A DNA stretch of 64,000 nucleotides from Oidiodendron maius Zn. Its lineage: Eukaryota; Ascomycota; Leotiomycetes; Myxotrichaceae. Each line of letters opens with the position of its first letter. The first letter of the stretch is position 1. The position numbers and the translations under genes are program-made. The stretch is taken from contig KN832879.1 in the NCBI GenBank assembly GCA_000827325.1, positions 62,001 through 126,000 of the forward strand. The letters are read 5' to 3'. Positions 11,992-23,648 of the stretch are shown one piece after another. The notes beneath the pieces were generated by a model. That model saw only the letters and a list, made by a program, of their open reading frames with translations, was not told the origin of the DNA and searched no databases.

Positions 11992-14047
11992 TACATATAA
12001 CAATCCACAATTAGATGGTGTATAAGTTGAATAATTATGATTGCTATGGCAGTTACAGCCTTTTGGTAATCTTTCACAGCAAACTATCTCGACCAATGAA
12101 AAAGGTCTTGGCGAGTGTTTTCCACCCTCTGTCGAGATTGAAACCAAACTACAATGCCTCGATCAATTTCAGTGAATGGTCATTTTTATATGGCATTTAT
12201 TGCTTTACTGAACATTAAAGTCAATAGAATATCAACAAGCAGATCCAAGTTTGCCATTGGAGAGCCGAAGAACAAAAGTCCATGCCAGGTGAGCAATTCG
12301 ATCGCCACAATACCCACATAACTGCAATGCTTGCCACTACCATACCAAGGCTCGCAGTCGAAACCGTTGTAATTTTAAAACTCAATAAAGAGCCGTACTT
12401 GGAATTAGTGGGGTATTCTCCAGATGACTGCGACGATAAAAGCTTTCGATCCAGGTTAATTTCCCAGTGTATTAGGCTGTCTGGGCCGTAGAGATCATTT
12501 GTTTGGTTTGTAGTTCATATAAATTGGCTACAGTCTTTCAGAATGAACTCGGGAGCTCATGGTAAGAGCCACGTAAGCTCTTCAACGTTGAGAATGCGCT
12601 TCTCGTCATTGAACTCAGCGAGTCTTTCATACAGTTGCGTAATATGTTGGGAGCACTTGCTCAACAGGCTCAAGGGGTCATCGTGTAGCTGCGAGTCAAT
12701 TGCTGAGAGTGTCTATGAGCAGCTATAAAAATGTTTTCACCAATGCCCTGAATGGGAAGCGGCGTATCGCAGGGTAAAATGAGATGGTATAGCATAAGAC
12801 ACAAGGATGCTAATTAGAAAGAACCAGCGGTGAGAACTGTGGGGAATACGGAGGTAGGGCAGAATGCACGAGAAATGCAGTCTCATCAACAAATACAAAG
12901 TACACACTCCACCCGCTAAGGCAACTTGACCCAATCATATCACCCCTGGCTTATTTGGTCAGGGGCTTCTATTCGGTCACAATTGGCCACTTCTCAGATG
13001 CCAAGCTGTAGCAACGTCTACTCCTCTAGAATTCTAGTCATGAATATTGCTAGACGAGTGATAAGTCTGACCAGTATCTGCTTGACTATATAGTCCCTAA
13101 GTAAGGTTGGTGGTCTACATCACTTAAAAGCAGCTTCCTTAGATGCGATTTATGACAATGTCAACGTCCTTACCATAGAATAGAAAGGGTGGCGAGTAAG
13201 GTTACTGGTGTGCACAAAGTATTATGTGCAAAACGTTTGGTTATCATGGTTTTGCCCGGCGCTTGCAGGGCGTCCGAGACAATCGTGGATATCTTGTGTC
13301 GCTCTATACACCGCAGCTGCAGGATCTGTTGGAGGTCTAGATGCGCAAGTATTATATCGGTACTGTATTTATACGGACTTTAATTATGCCTGCATGTTAT
13401 CCGTCCTTCTTCGTCCATCTTCGTCAAGTTATCTATCGTGACTCCATGATTAGTGAACGCGCATACGCTGGCTCTCTATTCAAATGCTCATTCCGGCGAA
13501 TGAAAAGTTTGTAATCCTCAGGTAGATTCTATGACCATACATCCTGTAACAAGTGTCCTTTTTAAATCGAGAACATGATCTCCACTTTCTAAAATGGCAA
13601 CTATATTTAAACACGATCTGCTTGCGCTCAACACCATTGCCCCGCGTTTCGTGACTACTAATCATATATCGGCTTTCCTCAACCACTCTCAACAATTCTA
13701 ATCAGTTCTGTTCTGCAGTCAGCGTTCGAAAACCGGCACGTTTAATTCAACTAATCATTTTTTAATCCTTCCAGGACATGCTTTGTTGGGCTGCCGCCTC
13801 TACATAGTCACGGCAAGGAACTAAGATGTGGAGACACGAGTGCGTCCCAACCTTCTGACCTTGTATATTGACCCTTCGGAACATGGGGTTTGGCAGCGAA
13901 GCTGCGTATGAAATATCACCCAACCTGATACTACATATAAGATCTAACTCGAGCTCTCACATAGCTCTCTGTCTTGGTCTCTTCATCCTTAAAGCAGCGC
14001 ATACAGTTGACGTACCTTTTAAGCTTCATATACTACTTTTCAGCAAC
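11992..14047. other. Long intergenic region with possible minus-strand coding remnants
   Basis: No complete gene is recognised. Two minus-strand stretches look protein-like. One, at about 12700-12558, reads as an amphipathic helix (QLHDDPLSLLSKCSQHITQL, then YERLAEF). The other, at about 12490-12200, contains an apolar segment (SLGMVVASIAVMWVLW). I could not join them with convincing splice sites, so they may be a decayed gene. The part from about 13000 to 14047 shows nothing further. The last few hundred bases should include the carbonic anhydrase promoter. Confidence 0.3.
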
Positions 14048-15096
14048 ATGGCTCAAGAACGAGTGCAGAAATTTCTTGACCGAAATGCGTAAGTAACTTG
14101 GTTATGAAAGTTGTTCTCAGTTCCGAATTAATATAGAGGGCATGCTATAGAAAATACGCAGAAACATATACCCCTCCTCCGCCACTCTCTGCGCTGAGAG
14201 AACGTGTCAAGGCTAATCCGATTGGAGGTATAACGATTCGTAAGTTGATGGAGCTTTCATGACTGTCGTTGCTTTAGTTTACTATCTATTCTCAATATGA
14301 CTGTGGGTCAAGATTGTATCTTAAAGCTAGCAGGATATATATCGACGAGTGCAAATGCTAATCTTAAATAATATAGTGACTTGCTCGGATCCGAGAGTTA
14401 TCCCAGAAGAATTCTTCAATTTCAGCCGACTTGGTTCGTCATTTCATTTGCTCTGACTTATAATATCCCTCGGCCGTTTCCGCTTTGGGTCGTATAGTTC
14501 GTTTACTTTCACCAAGCTAATAATATATGATAGAAGCAAGTGTTATCCGTACAGCTGGCGGCAGAAGTTTGGATTGCATGCGTACACTGCAAGTACTGGA
14601 TACCGTGGGCAGTATAGGCACTGTTCTTGTAATTCACCACACGGGTACGTCAATCACTGTCCTCTGATGCTACTTATCGCTTTGCAACTTCATAGTTGTC
14701 TTACAATATCAATTATGAATATAAAATGAAGTATTGACCTTTTGAGTTCAGATTGCGGTGGTCTGAACATCACCGACGATGAAGTCCGCCAGGGGATGTT
14801 CGAAAGAAACCCTGAAGAGGCTAAAAAGGTTCCAACCACAACTGCCTTTGGCACGTTCAAAAAGTGGGCATCCCTTTCCCCGGCTGGTGTTTCCCACATT
14901 TCTTGTCATGACTATGCGTTGCACTAGATTCTCAATAAGAGTAATTTAACTGACTTGCGACCCTAGTATCGGCCTAGATGAGAGTATTCGTCGAGATGTA
15001 GCTGCCATTAAAAGTGCCCCTTTCCTACGCAAGGATCTCCTTGTTCTTGGATTTGCATATGATCTTAACACCGGTTTGCTAAGGGAGGTAGTGTAA
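14048..15096 (+). CDS. Beta-class carbonic anhydrase
   Basis: Six exons with consistent phases: 14048-14088, 14151-14239, 14377-14433, 14534-14644, 14752-14863 and 14967-15096, coding for 179 residues. Beta-CA signatures are all present. LTCSDPRV carries the first zinc Cys and the Asp-Arg dyad. VIRTAGGRSLD follows; the family usually has Asn where this has Thr. VLVIHHTDCGG carries the zinc His and second zinc Cys. The C-terminal helix is ESIRRDVAAIKSAPFL. The enzyme interconverts CO2 and bicarbonate. The protein is short and has no targeting peptide, so it is probably cytosolic. The fifth intron has a weak donor (gtgggc), which is the least certain join. Five introns in a 540-base coding sequence is dense. 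Confidence 0.85.
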
Positions 15097-15274
15097 TGCT
15101 TCACACTTTGCCTTGTGTTTTGCCGCAACTTCTAATAGGGAAATGAGAGGACTAAGGCAGACGTATCCTCACTATCATATCTGGAACTCTATTTATTATT
15201 CGCCATATCCGTCTATTGTTTTAATATAGCTTGATAGTCAGATCTTATATGCTACAATCTACTCTTTCAATCAC

Positions 15275-15650
15275 TTACGAGATATCCTCTGCATCTTTTC
15301 CTCCAAATGTAGCCCAAAAGACCGCCCCTGTAAGCATTGCCGTAGCACTCAAGCCCGAATACGCCCACACAAGCATCGGTGTCAAGGAAATAAAGGCAAG
15401 AAACATAAGTTGATGCGACTAACTTTGACCTGGTACAAGTATTAGCCCAGAGGACACTCGAATGCACTCTAACCAAGGCCACCCGGGCGCAACCCGTCAT
15501 GGCTAGGAATCTGGATATAGCTCCGGAGGGGCTTTAACAGGCCACAGAATGCGAATAGCTCACACAACTCCACAACGATGACGAGCCATGCCGTGGGAGG
15601 TCGGGAACGCTGCGAAGCAGTAGGGTCTCGTCAGGCTGCTGTTCATTGCC
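15275..15650 (-). pseudogene. Relic of a PTR2-type (POT family) peptide transporter with internal deletion
   Basis: On the minus strand the sequence around 15650-15480 resembles the start of fungal PTR2 proteins. A segment reading TLLLRSVPDLP is followed, after a one-base frame change, by TAWLVIVVELCELFAFCGLL and then a part ending RPGGLG and a stop (15470s). From about 15400 to the stop at 15277-15275 it resembles the family's extreme C-terminus: LVWAYSGLSATAMLTG, then AVFWATFGGKDAED. The roughly 450 residues of helices normally between these ends are missing. N- and C-terminal ends side by side, a frame change and an in-frame stop all point to a dead, internally deleted copy. Family assignment rests on remembered motif patterns, not an alignment. 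Confidence 0.6.
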
Positions 15651-15951
15651 ACCTCCTTGCCTATTACTCTCTATACTTGAGGTGCGCAGGTGGGTATAGC
15701 TCTCCATATTACCGTTTGCGACACTCATCTGAGAAATGGTGATTGGAGACGGTGGGAGGGAATGAACCATCATAGGCACTGGCGTTATCAACTGAGCTAT
15801 AGCAGCACTTAAATTTAGATTCCAGCTCACAATCTTCGCCAGCTAGTCTACAATGATTCGGATATGTGCAAAAGGATTGCATTAAACAACGGGCCATTAT
15901 TTAATTACAAATTAGCATATGATGTCGAGCTCTGCCGCCGTACGGATTCCC

Positions 15952-16626
15952 TCACGCTGCCTGATTAGGATCCCGTATATCACGGCTCACATCAACATCA
16001 GAATGGATCGGCAGCCCGCCTGCGCCCTCAGTGGCAAGCTTCTGAACCCAGTCAATCCCACAGTCCCACCAGAGCTGCCGTTCCGGCGTGAGGGCGTGTC
16101 CGTCTAGATCCTCGCGATCGACCGTCCCCAGCAAGATGTCTAGCATGTCAGGCCACCCTTTGGGCATCGGATTAACAGAGTAGGCCAGGTAGGTGCCGCA
16201 GCGGCCGCAGAACGAACGAGTGCGTCGCTCGGAGGAGTGGTAGAACCCCAGGAACGAGTCACTGCTCGCGGGCCCTGGCATGAAGATCTCCTTCGCAGGT
16301 GCCCAAGGGCCACGAGGCTCAGCTGGTGCTGTCTTTCTCTTCACGGGATCGGTGTCCGGATTGGCGGACGAGCGCCGGATTACTGACACCGTGACAAAGG
16401 CCACAGGTACACATATCCAGAGCGGCAGCAGGTTGCCTGTGGCGCGTCGGCAGTCGTTGCAGTGGTCCACGCAGATCATTGGAAGGCGGACTGCTTCTCC
16501 ACTCCCCGATTTCTGGGAGTACGGGTGAAGAGGGCGCTGGCTCAGCTCTGGGATGCTGAGTTTGTACCGCACGGCACCGCAACCACACCCGCCGTTGATG
16601 ACGAACGCGTCCTTTGGTAATGGCAT
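15952..16626 (-). CDS. GFA/CENP-V family zinc-binding protein
   Basis: A single-exon 224-residue protein read from ATG 16626. It has the cysteine pattern of the GFA (glutathione-dependent formaldehyde-activating enzyme/CENP-V) fold: GGCGCGAVRY near residue 12, HCNDCRRATG near residue 55 and FCGRCGTYLAY near residue 139, which together bind structural and catalytic zinc. An insertion of about 60 residues after the first Cys pair and a Pro-rich stretch near residue 100 distinguish it from minimal members. Family members in fungi are mostly uncharacterised, with formaldehyde-glutathione adduct formation proposed for the bacterial prototype. No signal peptide. It appears intact, in contrast to the PTR2 relic just downstream on the same strand. 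Confidence 0.85.
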   Translation of the reverse strand: MPLPKDAFVINGGCGCGAVRYKLSIPELSQRPLHPYSQKSGSGEAVRLPMICVDHCNDCRRATGNLLPLWICVPVAFVTVSVIRRSSANPDTDPVKRKTAPAEPRGPWAPAKEIFMPGPASSDSFLGFYHSSERRTRSFCGRCGTYLAYSVNPMPKGWPDMLDILLGTVDREDLDGHALTPERQLWWDCGIDWVQKLATEGAGGLPIHSDVDVSRDIRDPNQAA

Positions 16627-18007
16627 GCTTTCCGGATCAATAGAATATTTAAGGTATGGAATCTCCTGCTGAACTGTTTTTCGATGTTGTGATGGGGGGC
16701 TTCAGTGCCAGTGAAAGCAGCACATCCAAGGTGGAGGTAGATGTCAATTGTATATATGTATATATATATCTTTCTCTATATCAGGAAATACAGACAGGAC
16801 AGCGGAGCAGCTATATTTCACACTAGGATCGTCATTCTATCCTTAGCTGTCAGCCCGAGCTGGGCGCTTGGGAAAATTCCCGCCTACATCACCAATCCAC
16901 TCTCTCACATTAAATCCGCTGCTTGTCCCTCTATTGTAGGGATGATGTGCTTATTTTATGTAGTAATAAGCAAATGCACTCTCAAAAGTAACGCTTACAG
17001 ATACGATCCATGACCATTCTACTCAGCACATTATACCCATCTCAAGAAATACTACCTGCTCAGTTAGGATCTGACATGCTGGCCGACAGGCCGCTCTACC
17101 CGAACGCGCCACCCCACCTCTTGGTCTTACCAGTTGGGGTGACGTTGGATCGGATATAAACTATAGAGGCGCTCAGCTCATCGTTGTCGTAAATATTCCT
17201 AGCGGAGCTAATACTACGCGCTCATCCTTCTTGAATGCTCTACAGACTTACCCCACATTCCTACCTAACTACTAACCTTAGGTCGAGTGCGGACGATATA
17301 AGTTTGTTTCGTCGCAATGAGCACAAAGTGATCTATTGACCGTTGAATAGGATCATAAGAATCCCATTTTAGTCAGGCTAGATATCCGTAATATATCCAA
17401 CGGTGCCTCTCAATATCTATTACATTTAAAGTCTTAATCTTATCATGCTAAAGGTTTCTGTAAAAGAAAAGACGCCGTAAATACGCAGACCAGAATGGCT
17501 TGTGCCAAAATTTGGGTAAACTGATCGACTGAAGGGAATATAATTGAAGACAAGAAATTGGAGCTTTAGTATTAGCTTGAAAACAAGGTCCACGCCTCTG
17601 CGGTAGGAGATGCTGGGTACGATACGCTTGCTGAGAGTTGCTTTTGCGAAGAATGATGGAACCGTTAGAGAGCTTTTTCTGTAGCAGGCACAGGATCTGT
17701 CGCCTCGGTGACAATCACAATTGTGGCAGGTGCGAGAGATGTTCTCTCCCGTCATGATATTTAATTGTATGACACGAGAGTTCTCAGTGAATGCAGTTAC
17801 AGTGGTCTGAGCACGTAAAGATAATGGATAGTGTAATTATTGTTAACTAACGAAGGGTGGTGCGACATAAGGAATGGTATTATTACGGACGACTTATTGC
17901 CAATTGATAATGCACATTTGCAGAATATCGTTCTTTTAGAGTTCGAACAGTGCTCTAACCAAGGAAAATTGGTGTGGCTGAGTATCACTGGATGACTCGC
18001 AGGATAC
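16627..18007. other. Intergenic region
   Basis: Contains the promoter side of the GFA gene and the 3' side of the sugar transporter. A short (ta)n-like run lies near 16750-16770. A minus-strand open frame at 17426-17755 has no domain-like character. No RNA gene or intact repeat was recognised. Confidence 0.4.
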
Positions 18008-19861
18008 TCACACGGTTTCCTTTGTCTCTTTGGTCACCTCTGCAGGAGCTGCGGCTGCAACGGGTTCATCTGGTTCATGAATGACCTTCTTCTCGATATC
18101 ACCATGTTCAATGGCAATGATGTGCTTCGTGTTAGTTGTGGTCTTCCAAGCGGGAGTACCAAGATACTTAATACCCGCCGGGTCTTCGAACATATACTCG
18201 GTTTCTTCAAGGGTCTTGCCCGCAGTCTCCGGGAATAGCAAGAGCACGTGAATGAACATGAGAGTGCAGAAGACGCCAAATATGATGTACGTCTTCCACC
18301 TGATATTCACAAATGCGGGCGGTGTGAACAGACCTAGCGCGAGATTAAAGGCCCAGTTCGCAGAGGTAGAGACCGCAACCCCCTTCCCACGAAGACGGAG
18401 CGGGTACAGCTCAGGTGGGTAGATCCAAGAGACAGGGCCCCATGTAGGTGCAAAGGATGCCACGAAGAGGTATGTGCAGGCGATAAGCCCTTTTGCAGCG
18501 GAGCCAGTCAGCTGCATAGATTCTTCAGCTACACCGTCAATACCACCAGGGACGACAACTCCGTGGACAGCCAAAATGGCGCCGTTCGTATACATCCATA
18601 TACCCATAAATACTGCACCAACTAGCAGGGTTGGACGACGGCCCCAGATATCGACCCAGAGCAAGGCAGGAATAGTCATGACGACATTAATAACATATTG
18701 GATTGACGATGCAAGGAGATTGGCATTTCCGGTATAGCCAGCCATGGCAAACACGTATGCGATGTAATACACTTGAAATATATGTTCAGAGCTGCCGCAG
18801 GAACAGAAGAAGAGGAGGAACACATACTCATGACATTCATGCCGGTCAACTGTGACCATATCTGTGTAAAGATGCCAATAAAGGTTCGGTTAAGCATATT
18901 AGGCTTGAAGAGATCAAGGTAGGTAACATTAGCGTGGCGGCGTTCGAATTCGCACATTTGCTTGATGTCCTCCAGTTCGAGTGCAACGAATGGGCTGTTC
19001 CGATCGCCCTTGCCATGGACCAGAGCCAAAACGTCATGGCAGTCCTCCCATCGATCTTGGCGTGCAAGCCATCGAGGAGATTCGGGCAGAATCGTCATGG
19101 CAATCAGTAAGAAGACAGCGGGAATCATCTGCAGCCCCCAAGGGATTCGGAAAGAAGCCGTCTTGTAGTCATTTGAATGTTGACCGCCAACAAAAGAGCA
19201 GCCATACGAGACGCTATAGCGCTCAGCATTAATGTATCTTCAAAGGCCGTATAGTTTGCACGACTTACTAGAACATGATCATAATACCCCAAGTGATGGC
19301 CCACTGCTGAGTGCCAACAAGCCGACCACGCTTCGAGGGCGGAGCCAGCTCCGACACGTACACTGGAACTTGCGCAGATTCGATGCCCACAGAGAGACCA
19401 TTAATAATGCGACCGACGATAAGCATGCCAATATTCTGCGAGGCGCAGATGAGGATAGAGCCGACAACCCTAAAATAAAAAGTCTGTTGTTAGACAGTTG
19501 TACTACGGCATATACCCCGGATTTCGGCATTTATATTCTATGCCGTGGCCGGCACTCACCACACGATAGAGCCGATTTGGATGGTCGGCTTACGCCCGAT
19601 GCGGTCCGACAGGATACCTGAGATCAAAGCGCCCAGCCATGAGCCACCCGCCATGGATGCGGTAATGCCACCCTGCACGAGCGACCTAGGTCCGCTGCAG
19701 TTTAGGTTGTCGTTGAAAGGGGGGCCTTCGGGCCCTTGGTTAAAGTAACATTTGTAGGCATTCTCACTCAGCTGGGCAGACATAGATGAGATATCGAATC
19801 CGAAGAGGCCGCCGCCAACAACAGCGACGGCTGCGATCACGTAGATATTGCCGATGAACAT
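18008..19861 (-). CDS. MFS sugar transporter (SP/hexose transporter family)
   Basis: Four exons (19861-19560, 19469-19269, 19213-18828, 18771-18008) join in consistent phase to give 550 residues. I start at ATG 19861 because it opens directly into the first helix region (IGNIYVIAAVAVVGGGLFGF). The frame stays open upstream to 19984, but that part is not conserved-looking. Family motifs seen are GGSWLGALISG...DRIGRKPTI, PESPRWLAR before the central loop, WGRRP, the WGPVSWIYPPELYPLRLRGKG region and PETAGKTLEE after helix 12. The C-terminus is rich in Ala, Glu and Lys. It should carry a hexose, pentose or related polyol across the plasma membrane by proton symport; specificity is not readable. 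No sugar-catabolic gene is adjacent. Confidence 0.9.
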
Positions 19862-21532
19862 GGTGAAGTGCTTGGATGATTCGTATCGGACCCGTACGGA
19901 GGTGGAGTTAGGGACTTTCCCATGGAGATCATCGAAGGATGGTGCGGGGAATAAATACCTTCTTCGATGAGCCCGCCGTGGCAACCTGTGCAGCGACGAC
20001 AGCGAAGGCAGCTACAAAGACCCACGTTTGCAGATGCAATAACAGATCCAGGGTCCTCGACAATCCTCCATTGAGATTTCACTAGGTTCCCACTTATGCT
20101 TTCACCCCGCAGTCGATCCCTTCCATAGATGTGCAATCCTGGCCCAACTTCGGTCGCGAGCAGGTAAGGCTAGGACAAACTGCCACGGGTCTTGCAGGGT
20201 ACCAGCTGACTCCAGGGCGACTAGTGGTCGATACTGGATGAGTGTGACAGACCCTCGATTGTCAAATGTTGCTCTGAGTTATATCTATCCTATGGTGTTG
20301 CCCGAGCAAAACCCCTCCCCCACTCCTCATGACCAGCAAAGGTAATACGAAGAGCGCGGTCGAATCATAGATGCAGAAGAGCTGTACTCATCGTAGTAAC
20401 GATTGCCGATACATCCGGCGTCATCTCCAAAGCCGTATTTTGTCTCGGGGTATATACTCCTTTGCGGGTCAATGATAGCCCTTCTTACCAATAACCAATA
20501 ACCCCCTTTTGGCTACCATGATCCCGCACAGTTCCCACTGCTAAAACCACGGACGCCTGCTCACGGCCTTCTCAAGGAATGGAGATTTTAGCTGCAATAT
20601 TGGAAGGTGTTAGGTCGCTCGAGGGAAATGAAAAAAAACTCGGCAAATTGCACGGGAGAAAGCGTTGCGTTTTCGAGAAAGGTAATAGGATTACTTCTGT
20701 CCAAGCCATCCTGGTTGGGGGCGATAAAGCCCCTCAGACAACTATAGCGTGTGCAGGTTACACCACACTCCTCAATATTTGCCGTGGTACGGTCTTATAT
20801 GGTGACTATCTAGTCTGTGGGCCTGTACTAGAGATTTTACTATAAAACTCCATGGTTTAAACTGTAAACTCGGAAATCGGTGAGAGATCACGACTTACAA
20901 GCATGAGATAGATGGTATCGAGCATATCCACCTGGGAAAGACAAAAAAATTGCGATGAACAATAGATAAAACTGTGCTGAGTAAAAATGAAAGGTTGAGG
21001 TCGAGTATTTATGCAAAGGAAGTCCTCCAGATGGTGTACACGAACGCCATTTTGGGTGAGACATATCAAAAGTCACAGCTTATACAGTGGCACGCATCTC
21101 AGACGCGAGGTATAGAAGTCAACACGGGCTCAATTCCTTAGGTGATAACAGCAACTAAATGAGAGTGGCTGGATATCTCTGCTGATAGGTTGATGCAAAC
21201 CAGTGATGATTCTCTCTGATGCTCGGTTCTAGTGGCATGCACTTCATACCATACACCAAATGCACCAGCAGGACGGATGACTACAGAAACTTCTCCCCAT
21301 CCTCGCGCCCATAAGTTGAAACTGTGATGTTTTTGGGCGTCGGCATGTCGTTAGTTTTAGGGGGATTGCATGTAGCCGGTGGACAAGCTAAGTTAATGAC
21401 TAAGCTCGCTGCATCGCAGCCTCGCCTGATGAACCGAAGGTCTCCCCACGTCGTCAAAGCATCAGCCCCTCCATTACTCTGAACGCTGTCAAACGCCCAC
21501 AATACGGAGCAGATCGACAGCTTGGGTTGGTC
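19862..21532. other. Intergenic region between divergent genes
   Basis: Contains the promoter of the sugar transporter and, at its right end, that of the CSN4 gene. Open frames at 20579-20845 (+), 20857-21069 (-) and 21281-21502 (-) are short with no recognisable domain. I see no RNA gene or intact repeat. Confidence 0.4.
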
Positions 21533-22795
21533 ATGGCATCTTCACGGGTATCTGAAGCGCTGCAAGGCATTGCAGCTTCCTCAGAAAAACAACAAGGCTT
21601 TGAGCGTCTCCTCGCACTGGTGCGTTCCACTCCAGCAGCACAGCGTCCAGTAGACCTCATCGCCATCATCGATGCCATATTTGACGGCGCACTCGGTATC
21701 GTTGCGACGCGATCCCTCAGCATCCTCTTTGTCGACACCCTCAGAACTGTCCAAAACAACGACACAAAGACCGAAGTCGGCGAACATGTTCTTACCGTCT
21801 TTCAATCGCAAGCCTCTTCATTCGAAGAGCAGGCTGTACACATTAGGGAGCTGATGGCTGACTCATTTGAAAACGATGAAGACTTCCTCGCTGCAGCCAA
21901 AATACTAGCCGGCATCCCCCTCGAATCTTCCCAGAGGAAGATAGCCAACGAAGACAAGGTGCGATTCTGGATCCGCATCACTCGCAACTACCTGGAAGTC
22001 GATGATACCACACTCGCAGAGCAGTATCTAAACAAAGTGAAGAATCTTATCTACACTGTGTCGGATCGGGATCTCAATCTGCACTTCAGGCTGTGTCAAG
22101 CTCGTATTCAAGATGCTCGTCGAGACTTCTTAGCTGCTGCACAAGGGTATCACGACATCAGTTTCATGTCAGTCATTGCCGAAGATGAGCGCTTGCACAC
22201 CCTCAGCATGGCTATCAAGTGTGCCGTTCTAGCACCTGCTGGTCCCGCTCGTAGTCGTGCACTAGGAAGGCTATATAAGGATGAGCGGTCTAGCACATTA
22301 GAGGAATACGGCATCCTGGAGAAGATGTTTCTGGACAGGCTGTTAACACCCGCTGAAGTAGAGAAGTTTGCAGAGGGCTTGGCGGTTCACCAGCTGGCGA
22401 AAACAGCAGATGGCAGCACTGTGCTTGCGAAGGCAGTCGTGGAACACAACCTGCGAGGCGCATCCCGCTTGTACAGTAATATTGACTTTGAAGCTTTAGG
22501 TTTGTTACTTGGTCTGGATGGAGAGAAGGCGGAAGAGACAACAGCCAGGATGATTGAGCAGGGGCGTCTCGTTGGCAGAATCGACCAGATAGAGAGGATC
22601 ATTTGGTTTGAGGGTGGCGAGGCTACAGGAGAGAAGGGTAGTGGCAGGGCAGCTGGTGTAGTCGGAAAAGAGCTACGAAGGTGGGATGCAAACGTCCAAG
22701 GATTAGCAGAAGAAGTGGAAAAGGTCACCTCAGAGCTACAATTAAGATACCCTGTAAGTCAACAGTCTTATGACTCTGTAAAACTATTAATCTAG
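21533..22795 (+). CDS. CSN4: COP9 signalosome subunit 4 (PCI-domain protein)
   Basis: Alpha-helical repeat protein ending in a PCI domain, matching CSN4 in length (420 residues) and layout. N-terminal helical repeats include ILAGIPLESSQRK and FWIRITRNYLEVDDTTLAEQ. Then come DLNLHFRLCQARIQDARRDF, the CSN4-like SMAIKCAVLAPAGPARSRAL and LGRLYKDERS, and the winged-helix part (ASRLYSNIDFEALGLLLGLD). CSN4 is a scaffold subunit of the COP9 signalosome, which removes NEDD8 from cullins and in fungi links light and development. The ATG is 21533. The C-terminus is uncertain: gtaagt...tctag at 22754-22795 could be a 42-bp intron, in which case the stop would be TAA 22868-22870. Confidence 0.88.
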   Translation: MASSRVSEALQGIAASSEKQQGFERLLALVRSTPAAQRPVDLIAIIDAIFDGALGIVATRSLSILFVDTLRTVQNNDTKTEVGEHVLTVFQSQASSFEEQAVHIRELMADSFENDEDFLAAAKILAGIPLESSQRKIANEDKVRFWIRITRNYLEVDDTTLAEQYLNKVKNLIYTVSDRDLNLHFRLCQARIQDARRDFLAAAQGYHDISFMSVIAEDERLHTLSMAIKCAVLAPAGPARSRALGRLYKDERSSTLEEYGILEKMFLDRLLTPAEVEKFAEGLAVHQLAKTADGSTVLAKAVVEHNLRGASRLYSNIDFEALGLLLGLDGEKAEETTARMIEQGRLVGRIDQIERIIWFEGGEATGEKGSGRAAGVVGKELRRWDANVQGLAEEVEKVTSELQLRYPVSQQSYDSVKLLI

Positions 22796-23648
22796 GATGA
22801 TAGGAGTTTGTCGCGGGGCATTTGGTTGTGTAGCGAGGCAACCGGAATGGGGAATTTTCGGGGGCGTTAATGGAGGATAACGGAGGCTGCATAGGACTAT
22901 GAAGCGTTTACATTAGGAACATCTAGAATGGCGTTCATTGAGAGGTAAAATAGAATAGCAACGACAGACTAAATCAAGACTTCCCTCTTCCTAAACTAAG
23001 TCTTTGGCATACCGCGCTCATGTCTCGCGAATAATATTGTTTTCATGTTTTGCTCCTCGTCGAGCAAAGTTTTAATATCTTGGCCAGAAGGTTCACTCAC
23101 CAATTATTTCGGTGCAGCTACAACGGGCGATGGTACAGGGGAAGAGGGAGATATCAAGAAGTTTGCCATATAGATGGGCATCTTTGTTGAAGCTGATCTT
23201 CGCCCATGTGAGATTATCTTCGAAACATTGAAACAACGGATCTCGAGAGGGCCCATACAGGGATGCCAACCCTTGGATCTCCTTCGGAATATAAAACCCC
23301 TTCACGGCGAACCTGGTCAGGGTGGAAATATCTGTAGAAGTGTTGAGTAGGGGATCCAGACATTTCTGTTGTTTCGCCCTAGGCAACCGGTTGCCATGTT
23401 TACATTTAGCGTTAAAAGAACACAGCCAATCACCTCCTCATCCCACACGGTCAGGATGCCAACTGAACATGACAACTTCAAGTTCAACAACACGCGATAA
23501 TTTTTCACACAACGCGCTCGAGTTATTGATAGTTGTCCTTTCTCGGATCCGGATTATGGAATTGGCGACTGCGGCCTGCAATCTATCATTCGACAAGAAC
23601 CATCGCCCATCATCGTTATCTCTGTGATTTAACACATATTCCGGCCCA
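22796..23648. other. Intergenic region with an unexplained minus-strand open frame
   Basis: Lies between CSN4 and the MPS1 gene. A 97-residue minus-strand frame at 23386-23093 has balanced composition (for example FYIPKEIQGLASLYGPSRDP) and might be a small gene or a fragment. I recognise no family and see no supporting splice structure. Confidence 0.3.

Noticed and set aside
20579-20845. 88-codon plus-strand frame upstream of CSN4
   Set aside because: No recognisable features; likely chance.
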